Part shown: positions 53,520 to 64,000 of the stretch, one piece after another | How the letters are laid out: each line of letters starts with the position of its first letter | Position numbering within the stretch: the first letter of the stretch is position 1 | Assembly (NCBI RefSeq): GCF_020184175.1 | Contig: NC_065530.1 | Coordinates: forward strand, 46,787,260-46,851,259 | DNA length: 64,000 nucleotides | Origin: Aphis gossypii | Taxonomy: Eukaryota; Arthropoda; Insecta; Hemiptera; Aphididae | Reading direction: 5' to 3' | The notes under the pieces: model-generated | Told to the model about the DNA's origin: nothing | Seen by the model: only the letters and a program-made list of their open reading frames with translations | Databases searched by the model: none | Translations under genes and position numbers: made by a program

Positions 53520-56500
53520 CAATCAATGATTAATCTTTATAATTCATAAAAGTTGTTCAAATATAATAAGTACTTTATACGATATAACATATATTTTATA
53601 TATTTTTGTAAAACTATTTTTAAAGATTTAATTATATATATTTTAATAATTGAGAAATTAATATATTTGTTTGAATTCTGAATTAGATATATCAAGTCAT
53701 CAACATTTTCAGAAAAGATATCCATTAAATAATTAACAATATAGAACAGAGGCTTTCTTATTTGAAAAATAGAAGTTTGTATTAATACAAACATTTCTTG
53801 ACTAGGTAGTATAATAACAATTTCAACAATTTGAAAATATAGTATTTAAGTGTATTTTAAAATTTTAAAAATCAGAATTTGATTAGGTACATTTATTATT
53901 ATTATATTATATGAAAACTTTGTGATGAACTAATGAACATGCTTGGTGAATGATAGTAATATACTATATGTACAAGTACAGCGTGGCACAACTAGGACAC
54001 CAATGGCGTGCGTTGGGGTTCTAAAAATATTTTTCAATGGTAGTTGGTGCAAAGGACCAAAACACTCTTTTTGATTGCACTACTGTACTAGTATATTGTA
54101 TAATAAAATATATAAATTGTTTTGTTTATGACTCATATCGATTGTGATAAGTGATAACGTTAAATTATATTAATTTAAATAATATAAATAGATATTTTTT
54201 ATAGCTTTTATTTAACATTATGTTAAAAACAATAAATCTTAAAGACCATTTTTAATGATTTGTAATATCTAGTTCTATTTTTAAGACATTTTTTTTGTTT
54301 TTAGAACAAAGAATTCAAATTATCTAACACAATACAGTTTAAATAAAGGTATGATAAATGGTATTGACCTAGGTATTAATTATTCTTGAAAGTTGTAGTC
54401 AAAGCGTTTAAATAAAATTTTAATAAATAGGTATTTTAAACACTGTACTATAACTAAAATATTAAAATATAAATTGTAGTCACTAATAAGCATTATATTG
54501 TATGAAATGAATACATACAACTACGAGTACTTACTGTGTAGGTACACGATCTTTAATGTGGTTTAGATTATTTCACACTTCAACGCAAACGTAGGTACTT
54601 ACTCATCTGTTGAACTGTCTAACTGTTTAACGAATCCTATATTATAATAAAGGAGTAGTCATGGTTAATGAACAATATAATGTCAAAGGTAAAATTAAAC
54701 GTTTTCTATTTCACTAGGTACTTAAAATAATATAATATTACGATGTGAAATTATAGTAGATAATAGATATACGATATACCTACATGTTTTGTGTATTCAT
54801 GGTGTATAATTTGGTACTAATAAGTATACTTATATCCTTATATAATAACATTATATTTATTTAATATATTATAAGCACTAAGGTACCTACATAACATACG
54901 TTTATTGACGTGTAGGCACAGATTGGATTGATGAACTATCAAAGAAATTTCACTGATAGATTGCATAAAATGTTTACGAGAAAAATGTATAAGTGTGTTA
55001 CAATAATAAGCCTACACAATAAGTACATTAACTATGTTGAGTAATACTAAATATTGTATTAAGGCGGTTGAAAATTGATAGGTTACCTCATTATTCATCA
55101 CACCATCTCTTGTAATCTTTAAATCTCCTATCGACTCTATTTTAAGGTAAAATATTGATTTAAACTATAAGTATTACATTAATGCTTTCAATAAAAAAAT
55201 TTTCTAAACCTGATTATTGATTAACCGTCCCGATCGGCGATCAACAACAGCAAAGAAACAAAAATACTGATAATATTTACTGAGCGAAATTCCACTCAAT
55301 TAAAATTATAAAACTTTTATACAAAGTTCCTAAAATAGTTCGTACTAGAAACAAAAATCTAAACATTAGATAAACAGGTTTTAAATATAATTTCTAATTT
55401 AAATTTGGACGAAATTAGATATTTAAACAAAGAATATTACGATTCTAGTTATTATTTATTGTAATTAATTAATATTTTTCGTAAAAATTTGACATTTGTA
55501 GTAATTATTTACACATACTACTAAGTATACTGTAGCTAACCCCGTGCATTTCGTTAATGTTAAATGTAACACTTCGTTAAATTTATCCGTGTTAAATTTT
55601 GTTACATTATTACGCTTACATTAATTAGCGTATTACGTGTGCATAAATAATGTTTTTGGTATTTTTAATTGGTGTATTGATGATATTTCTGATATATAGA
55701 CTTTATTTTTAATCATTTAACAACAGAATTTTGTTTTTTTGAACGATCCAAATTTAATTTCTTTTTTATTCTGGACGAAAAGGCAAAAACCAATAACTCA
55801 TAAAGAGATAAAACATAAACTAAAACAACGATAACGTTTTGTACTGTTATACACTTTTACTACGTCAACTATTCACTAAAAATTAAAATACTAATTTCTA
55901 ATATATTAACTAATAATTGGTAACACGAATAAAAAAAAATATCCGTATATGCGTATTTACCGATATTTAAAAAATTTTTCATAAACTTATAGAATCAGAA
56001 ATAGGTTTAAAACTTGTTTGAAACTTTTAAATTTTAAAATAAAATCTAGATAATGGAATGTTTAATTTTAGAAAACATGTGTGACAAAGATTTTCAATTT
56101 TACATTTAGATTAATTTTATGCAATTTCATATTAATTACACCACAAACCTATTCCTACACGCCATTTTACGGTAAGTCGGTATTGACTCAAAAGTTTATA
56201 TAGTTTATAAAACAATAATAAAAATCCATATATTCATATATTAATATAATTAAATATTAATGATATTCTTAGCCCAAAGTCATTTTTTGTAAGCAATGAA
56301 TAAATACAAATTTAACACATATATTATTACAGTGATTTAGGTACTCAATATAAGGTAAACTCTTCACCTACTGGCTACCTTATAATATATACCTATAGTA
56401 GAACGGTGACCTAATTCCCCGTTTTATTATTTTTAGTACCTAATAAAATAAGTATGTGTATCCAAATAATAATAAAAGTACAAAATTAAATCATTAGTCA

Positions 56501-58674
56501 CTATAGAAAGTTTTTTTAAATTTATTTAATCTTTATATAAACTATAAGACATAAAATCTAATAAACTGATTTTATTTTGTGGTTTTTTTTCGTGATTTTT
56601 CCATTTTTTCTAGGATTTAGTGTGATTAAATTTGAGGCAGTTTTAAAATTAAATTAAAAATTACTAATTAAGAAAATATAGTAAGTTATAGTTAGTTATA
56701 GTATATAGTAGAGACAGTACAGTTACTTACCGGTTACACAGAGTTACTTCAAAAAATTTTCTTTAATAAAGAATTGTATCTTAAAATAGTATCTTAAATA
56801 ATAATTATAGGTGCTACACATTTATCCAATTACACATATTAAACGTGCTATGTGCTTACTTTAAACGAAACTCTTTTCATTCTCTTTATTGAGAATTTTG
56901 TAGAAAAAATATTTGAATGTAAATAATAAAGTTTTGTGTGATAATATTAATACCCAATAAAGCGCGAAAAATTGTACCAAGGTTACCAGATTGGTCATTG
57001 ATGGTATATTAAACAATTTACTTAGGAAATATTTTAAATTATTATTAAGATCATCATATATAAGTATATCATTTATTTTCTATACAAATTGTGTACCTAG
57101 GAAATTTCATTGAATATTGTCTTAAATTCTGAGTAAATAAAAAGTCAAAAACAAAAATATAAAGTGTGATAAATTGGTAGCATGAAAATACATAATATAA
57201 TATATATAAGTAATATGAATCGATTATGAATGTATCACTTTTTCTTTTTATGAGCAGTCAGGTGAAAAACTTAAAAAATCCGGTGATCCGATGTGTTCGT
57301 CTTTCCGGCACCAATGATGTGTAACCTACTATGGTAACATATAGTAGGTACTATAGGTGCCCAGTAACCTAAAACAGTTAAATTCATAATGTATCTTAGT
57401 ATCTTAAGTCATGAAAATGTTTGTACGATGTTATATAGATCATGGAAAGTTAAAGGTTTTAAAGGTTAAAAAAGTTTTAAATCAAATTTTAAACAGATAT
57501 TATTTTAGATGAGTACCAATACTACCAAAACATATATAAAACAAAAATAGTAGGTAGGTATATTATAAATTGTGTGCATGGAATTAATGTTATTAATGTA
57601 AAATTTATGATGATACATAATTTTTTTATTAATCTATCAATCAAAATTCAAATTTGTAAATTACTTAACATCTTGGTAGGTAACTGTAATATGATAGTAA
57701 TAATAATAATTTATTCTGTTGAATGAAACAGGCCGAATCCCAATAATACAGATAGTTTAAGTATAAAATAACAAAAGGAATATAACATTAAGGAAAATAC
57801 ATACATATAATATAACATTTACCTATGATAATGCAAGTAGTAAAAAAATATACCAAATAACCGATAGCCGATAGGTAAATATCAACAACGATAATATTGA
57901 AAATATTATGAAATTTTTAATTCGTCAATAAATCGAGAAATTTATCTAGTTGTTATTAATTGTTTTTTTTACTTAATAAATTAAAAGTTCAAGTAAATTT
58001 TCCTTAACATGTTATTTTAATTAATAAATGAAAACTGCAGTTTCAATTTTCGCTGTTTTAAGTGGGGATTTATATAAATATGGATCAATAATATCCATGG
58101 CCTGTTTCTCTATAACTATTTATGCCTGTCAATCATTTGACTAACATTTCAAAATTTTTAAGTTCATATTTGTACCAACAGCAAGATCAATATCATTTTT
58201 CTAAATGGTAACAACTATTTTTAATGGATTCTGGTAGAACTTAACTTCTAAAAATGTTAATGATTAGGTACATTATAAATTTTGTTTCACTAGTTTACTA
58301 ATTACAGCCATCTTTAAAGTTTAGTAAATATATGATATACCTACACATAACAAATTTAAAGTTAAAAATAATATTTATTTTACTTTGTTATTTTTAATAG
58401 TGGAGTAATTTAATTTGTAATCCAATTTAAAAGTAACAAATAACAATATAAGGTAACGTCTTCATAAAAATTCAAAAAAAAAAAAAATGTTATTTAGCTA
58501 TAGGTAATTACTATGAATAAGTTAAAGCTGACGTTTAGTAATAGGTAATATGACTATAATATCCAATATCCAAACGATATACGATAATAGTTATGTGAAA
58601 ATTGAATAGGTCAAAAATATCGATAAATCGAATTTAAAACATTTTGTTTATAGTATAGCGATGATTGATGACCA

Positions 58675-58702
58675 CGATTTAAAAGAGTACTATTTTAAAT
58701 CG
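58675..58702. repeat. Perfect 10-bp stem-loop
   Basis: CGATTTAAAA (58675-58684), an eight-base spacer GAGTACTA, then TTTTAAATCG (58693-58702). About 0.9 kb upstream of TRMO, in otherwise unannotated DNA. Could be chance in AT-rich sequence or the core of a foldback repeat. Confidence 0.6.
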
Positions 58703-59570
58703 CGTCGATGACTACAAATTTGAATTTCTAATGGCTTAAGGGGACGCAACACTCGCATGTGTTACTAATACCACAGAATAATAAATACGTTAGTATTTAC
58801 GATAGTAAATTTACGATTAGCAGATCACGTTTGGCTTTGTTAGTTTAAAAATTAGAGTGGTCAACCTGTTATGAAACTTTATGGTAAGAACATTATCTGT
58901 ACTTGTATGTTGGTTTTTTACGATTACTCAGTTTTTAAGAGAATTATGAGCATTTTTAATTTACGCTATACCTATATTATAGACGCATAAATTGCTAAAA
59001 AAATTAACTACAGCGTCTGGTTGATTTTCTATAACAAAAATTTTAAGAACTCACTATCGAGTCTTACTCATGTTAGTCGTGTACCAAACTGTTGATTGCT
59101 AGACTTGTTGAAGGATGATCATATTCAAAATTTTAGAACACCTTTCAACACAAAATATTTACCATTGTAAACACAAACACAATTAGTGATAACGAATATC
59201 TTATCTTTCGTAGGCCAAACAATTATTGATTATTAATTGCGAGTAAAACGTTTAAAACAAGGATACAACTTACTATACAAGATTAATGAGTACCTATAGG
59301 TAGTAGTTACCTACCTAATTTACCTATGCTTTTATAAAAAGTGAATTCTTGTCTATGTTACTGAAGACTGAAGTACTGACTTACAGCTTACAGTCTAATC
59401 GGTCCTGTGTAGTCGCTGCCTGATGCTCTCATGCTACATACTGCTGAGAATATCAAAATCTTAAATTATTTTTTTGATTTTTTTGGAGACTGCTGTAGCA
59501 TTGAAGTGTTTTAAAGCTATCTCGTAACTTTTAGAATTGTGAAAAGTTAATTAAACATTGGTCACATAAG

Positions 59571-61585
59571 ATGGCATCTGCTTACAGTTCTGATACAATT
59601 GACGATATCGTGGATATCAATGAAAGTTTGAAACAGTTGTCCGTTGCAAGAGCCCAAATTAATTCGTTAAGGTATGTAATACTGTGTATTCTACAATAGA
59701 GCTTATAATAATTATTGTTATTTTTTTTATTAGAAAACAGAACGAGTCTTTAAAAAAACAGCTGAATGAAAAAGATTTGGTTACTGCGAACGGACCTAGC
59801 ACATCTAATAACCCTGAAAAATTAGAACTATCCATTATAGGAACTATAAAAACAAAATTTAAAGAACGTAGAGGTGTGCCTCGACAACCTGGTCTCTGCC
59901 CACTGGCCCAAGCTTGTCTGACAATATCAAACTCTATATTCACTAATCCTAACCATGCTCTTGAAGGCCTCTCAGATTTTTCTCATATGTGGTAATTTAA
60001 ATAAAATTAATATTATTAGCCAGGATCAAATGTAAATATTTAATTAATATTTTAGGATTTTGTTTCATTTCCATAAAAATGAAACCACTCATGTTCATGC
60101 AAAAGTATCACCTCCTAGATTGAATGGATTGCGAACCGGCGTACTTGGCACTCGATCTCCACACCGACCCTCACCAATTGGTTTGTCGCTAGTGCAAATT
60201 GATAAAGTTGAAGGTAACTTAAGAAATACATTTGTGAATAATATTTTTTTTCTTATTTTTTATTTAGTAATACAATACCTTACCTATTATTATAAATAAA
60301 GCGAATACGTTTTGTTCATGGGTATGGAAAATTCTTCAACAACTTCATCTTCAAATATTTCATTATTCTTATAATATAGTGTCTCTTAACCATTTAAGTT
60401 TTAATTTTAAAAAAACTAAAATATTCTAAAAGTTAATAATATTTTTAAATTTTAGGAAATTCAGTGTATTTTTCTGGTGTAGACATGATTGATGGTACTC
60501 CAGTGCTTGATATCAAGCCATATATTCCTCATTATGATGCGCCAGCTTCCTTAAGATCTGACCAACATGTTTCATTATTTGATAATGGGTTGCATCAAAT
60601 ACTATTGGATCCATTGACAACTGATCGAGAAGCACCTGATGGAGAGGAAACTGATACATATGATGCCATGCCTCTTTCTCCACTCCATACAAGGGTATAA
60701 TATTTTATTTTTAAAACAAAGAATATTATATGCTCTAAATTATATGAACTGATTATGAAAATAATCTTATATATTTTTTTTTTATTAATAGTTATCAAAA
60801 TTAGTTAAAGTTGAGAGTTTTACTTGAAAATTTCAATTTGTTTGTCCATTTAAAAATGTGTATTAAAATCAGTCACTCACTCTAGTAGACATATTATTGA
60901 TTTCTGGTTCATTAATACATGTTCATTTTTATATACCTACTTAGTTTATAAATTAAAAAATACAAAATAAAACACTTGTGTTATATCATTTACCATTGTT
61001 ATCAGTATTTTACTTTAAGTAAAATTATTTTTTCAATAATGAATAATGCAATTCAAAAACACACATTCTTCTTTAATTTGGTCTATTTAAAGTTAAAATG
61101 CCACTCAGAACTCATTTTAATTTTCTCTATTACCTGCAGTATTGTAATTTGTTCTGTGGACAAAATGTAGGTCTTGGATTAATTTATAATACAATATTGG
61201 AGTATTGAATTTATAACTAATAAGTAATTACTAATTACTATGTATTTTGTTAAATAAATAGGTTCGAGTTCCATTGTGGATTACTGAACCACTGATGCAA
61301 CAACTAACAGTGGAGTTCTCGTCGAGAGCAAGAGAATTTTTAGACACATTGGATACTAATGATATTGAAGCAACTATAGTAAGCATATTGAAAGAAGACC
61401 CTCGATCAGTATATGTCCGTGAACGATATAGTAATCAGTTTTATACATTCTTAATTGGAGGCTATCATGTAAGCTGCAAGTTTGATGATAATAAACACAC
61501 GATAAGTGTCTACAGAATATCATTTGTCGATAATATGGAGAATGTACCTGAACAAGAAGGTGCCCAATGTTTGTCTATTGATTAA
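59571..61585 (+). CDS. TRMO: tRNA (adenine(37)-N6)-methyltransferase, TsaA/YaeB family
   Basis: Complete gene. Five exons on plus: 59571-59671, 59734-59991, 60056-60213, 60456-60694 and 61262-61585. GT..AG sites and phases (2,2,1,0) agree, giving 359 residues. An N-terminal coiled stretch (about 17-48) precedes the TsaA-like beta-barrel, which carries GVPRQPG (81-87), then HALEGLSDFSHMWILFHFHK, PPRLNG, GTRSPHRPSPIGLSL (from 151) and DMIDGTPVLDIKPY (182-195). These are the conserved S-adenosylmethionine- and tRNA-binding motifs. The last exon adds the C-terminal domain found in animal TRMO (SILKEDPRSVYVRERYSN). The known enzyme methylates t6A at position 37 of certain tRNAs reading ACY codons, forming m6t6A and tuning decoding. 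All key motifs are present, so it is probably active. It is tail-to-tail with PPCS. Confidence 0.97.
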
Positions 61586-63754
61586 AACTATTAGTAATTA
61601 ATAATAATTTTAACTTTTATATTTTGTTTTATAACTGTGTTCCTTTTTTACATCTATCCCTATTTTGAAATATTTTAATGTTATTTATAAAATATTTATT
61701 GTTAGTGTGATATTGTGGTATGAAAATTAGTGTTATTGTTTTTTTATACATACAATACAAACGATCAACTTAAATAGTTTGATAAAATCCTATGGCTGTT
61801 ATCATTCTTAGTTTTAATATATATTAATATGGTTGTTTTGTTTTTTATTGATTATAAATAATGAATGTATATTGTATAATAATAATTAATAATACAGTTA
61901 GTAGTAAAAAAGTTAATAATATACTGTAATTATTAATTTAAAAGAAAGTCGATTTATATTTTTACATGTGGCGTTATATACATTAGTAATGTACATTATT
62001 GTACAACTTACTGGATCATAGTACATAATATTAAGTGAGAGAAAAAAAGCAAATTGAAATATTGAATGGATATGAACATTAGTATTCGATAATAACAGTT
62101 TTATTATAACTATAATTATTCAATTGTATTCAATTTTTCTTATTTTAGTATTTTGAAGTGTGATACAATATTATATAATACTTTGATCAAGTTATTGTGT
62201 TTTACATATTTACATACATTATTGACTATTATAATTCTTTCATAAATAATGTTTTGTTATTTTAAAATTTAGATAATAGGTATTAGTATTTAATGTACAT
62301 TGTAAATATATTCAACTTAGTACATATGTTTTGCTGAAAGTCGGTTTTCATCAGACACTTATCAGGTAATACCAATCTGACGCTGCAGCAGAGTTTACTA
62401 TTTAATAATATACTTAACATGTTGTGAAATTACATTCCTGAGCGTTATTCGACCACTGAGTGTTTCGTATCATGAATAAGGTTATGGTTATAGTTAATAT
62501 GTTATAAAATTATAACTAAAATTTCATATTATAATTAATTCCAACAAAAATCATACAAAAATATTTTAAATTCTACTACCAAAATACAAAATAATATTAA
62601 TATTTATAAATACATCCGTTCATGATTCAAGTATAGTATTTTCAATATTGCACACCATGCAAATTCTGTAAATTGATTACTGAAAAAATAAACTTTGATT
62701 CACAAATTGTTAACAACCAACAGTTACTCAGATGTCAAAAATTGTCTATGTGTACATAGTGGTTTAGGCCTTTAGGGTTAATAAATAGCCTAATGTCATT
62801 AACCCATAATAGATAATATATGAAAGATAAGTTTATTTTAATATGTAATAAATTTACCACTATAAAATGAAAGCAATATGATTGATCAGTATACAAAACA
62901 AACAATATTAGTATCAATTGAAAAAGATAGTAATATATTTAATTGAACATACATTTAAATCCATTTGAATAAATAAATATGTTTATTATCTTATTAAATA
63001 ATTATAATACCCAAAAAATATTTTAAAACACATATAAAAAAAAATATATATAAAACAAATTGTTTATTTGTACATAATCAAATTTTGTTTCAACAGTTTA
63101 AAGAAAAAAATAGAATTATAATAATCACCAAACAAAAGTTCCTGAATATGTTAACTTTACAGGAAAACAAAAAACTACAATGGGCTTAATTGTGTATGAA
63201 CAAATAATTGACAATAAAATACCAGGCATTTTGTAATAATATTCTTCATTTAGATGATTTTCCCAACATAATAAAAAACATTAATATTATTACAATTTGT
63301 TATATTTTTTTATAGTGGTACATGCACATAAATGTAAAATTAATGAGAGTTGGTGCAAGACTTAAGTTAAATATGTGTTTAGAAATAAATAAATATATAT
63401 TAAAATAAGAGCTACTGAACCGTGTTGAGGACCAACTAATATCGTTAATACTAGAAACTTTTAACGTTGTAGGAGTACAAAAAACAGTTCCCATAAAGAC
63501 ATACACACAACAACCATGGCAAATTCTACATAATAACTACTAAGAAAATTGTTTTCACTTATAACATAAATGAATAAAAGAAAAATTATTGAAGCTTTAA
63601 AAGTTACAAAACAAAATACTACAAATTGGGAGATTGCCGTTTAAAGTTTAAAAAATACCATAATGTAATATTATATATTTTTCAGTCAAATAAAAATGAA
63701 AAAATAGCAAAATCCCTAATTGCTGTTTGCCTGTAATTTAGATAAATTTGTTCA
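61586..63754. other. Convergent intergenic spacer between TRMO and PPCS
   Basis: Tail-to-tail spacing of about 2.2 kb that should contain both 3' UTRs. AT-rich with no coding exon recognised. The open frames at 62735-62917 and 63300-63506 on minus have low-complexity or unrecognisable translations. Confidence 0.5.
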
Positions 63755-63934
63755 TTATTTTTGACTTTCAAAGAATCGGTCATGTTTAGCTTTGACATTT
63801 GATACTATTAAATCTTCAATCTCAATTCCATTTTTGATATCTTCATCAGTCAATAAAATATCTTCAATAACACCATCTTGACCTATTAACTTGACATTAC
63901 GTTTCCTTGTGTGTAGTAGATTTCCAATAACAAG
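63755..63934 (-). CDS. PPCS: Phosphopantothenoylcysteine synthetase, last exon (partial gene)
   Basis: A 180-nt terminal exon on minus, with a TTTTATAG acceptor and a TAA stop at 63757-63755, in phase 0. It encodes 59 residues. LVIGNLLHTRKRNV, then LTDEDIKNGIEIEDLIVSNV and KAKHDRF match the C-terminal end of animal PPCS, where the equivalent segment contains the EEIEKGVEIEEKIV-like helix. The enzyme joins 4'-phosphopantothenate and cysteine in coenzyme A synthesis in the cytosol. The upstream exons with the nucleotide-binding core lie beyond the right edge, after an intron starting at 63935. Only the last exon is visible, so the call rests on this segment. Confidence 0.8.
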   Translation of the reverse strand, partial: LVIGNLLHTRKRNVKLIGQDGVIEDILLTDEDIKNGIEIEDLIVSNVKAKHDRFFESQK

Positions 63935-64000
63935 CTATAAAAATTATTTAAGGACAAAAAGAGTTGTTAAGCATTGGAATGTTGTATAATTAACTTTGTC

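Larger units (their letters stand above)
49832..59570. other. Gene desert upstream of TRMO
   Basis: Nearly 10 kb of AT-rich DNA with no recognised coding exon. A short GC-richer patch lies at about 49980-50165. Microsatellites include (TA)n at about 50237-50260 and (TTA)n at 53486-53517. A perfect 10-bp hairpin, CGATTTAAAA/TTTTAAATCG, is at 58675-58702. Open frames (49870-50211 plus, 50499-50729 minus, 52397-52612 plus, 53537-53794 minus) have no recognisable domains or supporting splice sites. The TRMO promoter should lie in the last few hundred bases. Confidence 0.5.

Noticed and set aside
53040..54060. Possible hAT-like ends (CAGTGGTGGC near 53043; ACCAATGGCGTGCG near 54000)
   Set aside because: No inverted partner or target duplication could be found for either.
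59659..59943. Minus-strand 94-codon frame opposite TRMO exon 2
   Set aside because: Antisense shadow of the TRMO coding exon.
1..64000. tRNA genes, rRNA, CRISPR arrays, bacterial operons, phage or plasmid features
   Set aside because: Looked for and not seen; the window is split-gene eukaryotic DNA.

Overview
The window looks like nuclear DNA of an aphid or a close hemipteran relative. The base composition is strongly AT-rich, genes are split by introns with GT..AG boundaries, the proteins are ordinary animal proteins, and the palindromic motif TAGGTACCTA and its halves recur throughout (I associate this with aphid genomes from memory; that is inference). No bacterial operon, CRISPR array, rRNA, tRNA or virus-derived gene was recognised.

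Layout, left to right. (1) About 3.5-8.3 kb, minus strand: the 5' coding part of a PDZ-domain gene of the Zasp/ALP-Enigma type, which runs off the left edge; its large intron carries a hAT-like miniature element. (2) 8.3-16 kb: gene-poor DNA with a CpG-rich island at about 11.27-11.82 kb and a 610-bp foldback element with long terminal inverted repeats at 12452-13061. (3) 16.1-18.6 kb, minus: complete 8-exon ASCC1 (KH plus 2H-phosphoesterase domains). (4) 21.9-26.3 kb, plus, divergent from ASCC1: complete 10-exon SNX4 (PX plus BAR). (5) 26.3-30.6 kb: repeat-rich intergenic DNA with a dispersed-repeat fragment, an intact small hAT-type element with a perfect 8-bp target duplication, and a decayed LINE 3' end. 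(6) 30.6-34.3 kb, plus: 5-exon two-pass membrane protein, tentatively TMEM200-like. (7) 37.4-41.9 kb, minus: 12-exon, 876-residue proline-rich/disordered scaffold with a coiled coil and a C-terminal SAM domain, not identified to family. (8) 42-59.5 kb: gene desert with microsatellites and possible old elements. It contains one convincing orphan coding exon on the minus strand (49693-49831), probably part of a gene with very long introns. (9) 59.6-61.6 kb, plus: complete 5-exon TRMO (tRNA N6-threonylcarbamoyladenosine methyltransferase). (10) 63.8-63.9 kb, minus, tail-to-tail with TRMO: the last exon of PPCS (phosphopantothenoylcysteine synthetase), continuing beyond the right edge.

The genes have unrelated jobs (sarcomere/cytoskeletal adaptor, transcription/repair coactivator, endosome sorting, tRNA modification, coenzyme A synthesis) and do not form a pathway. 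I found no convincing novel multi-gene system. The items most worth a second look are the orphan cysteine-containing exon at 49.7 kb, the unidentified SAM scaffold, the foldback elements, and the altered GXXG loop of the ASCC1 KH domain. All exon joins were worked out by eye from reading frame, splice sites and phase, with no transcript data.
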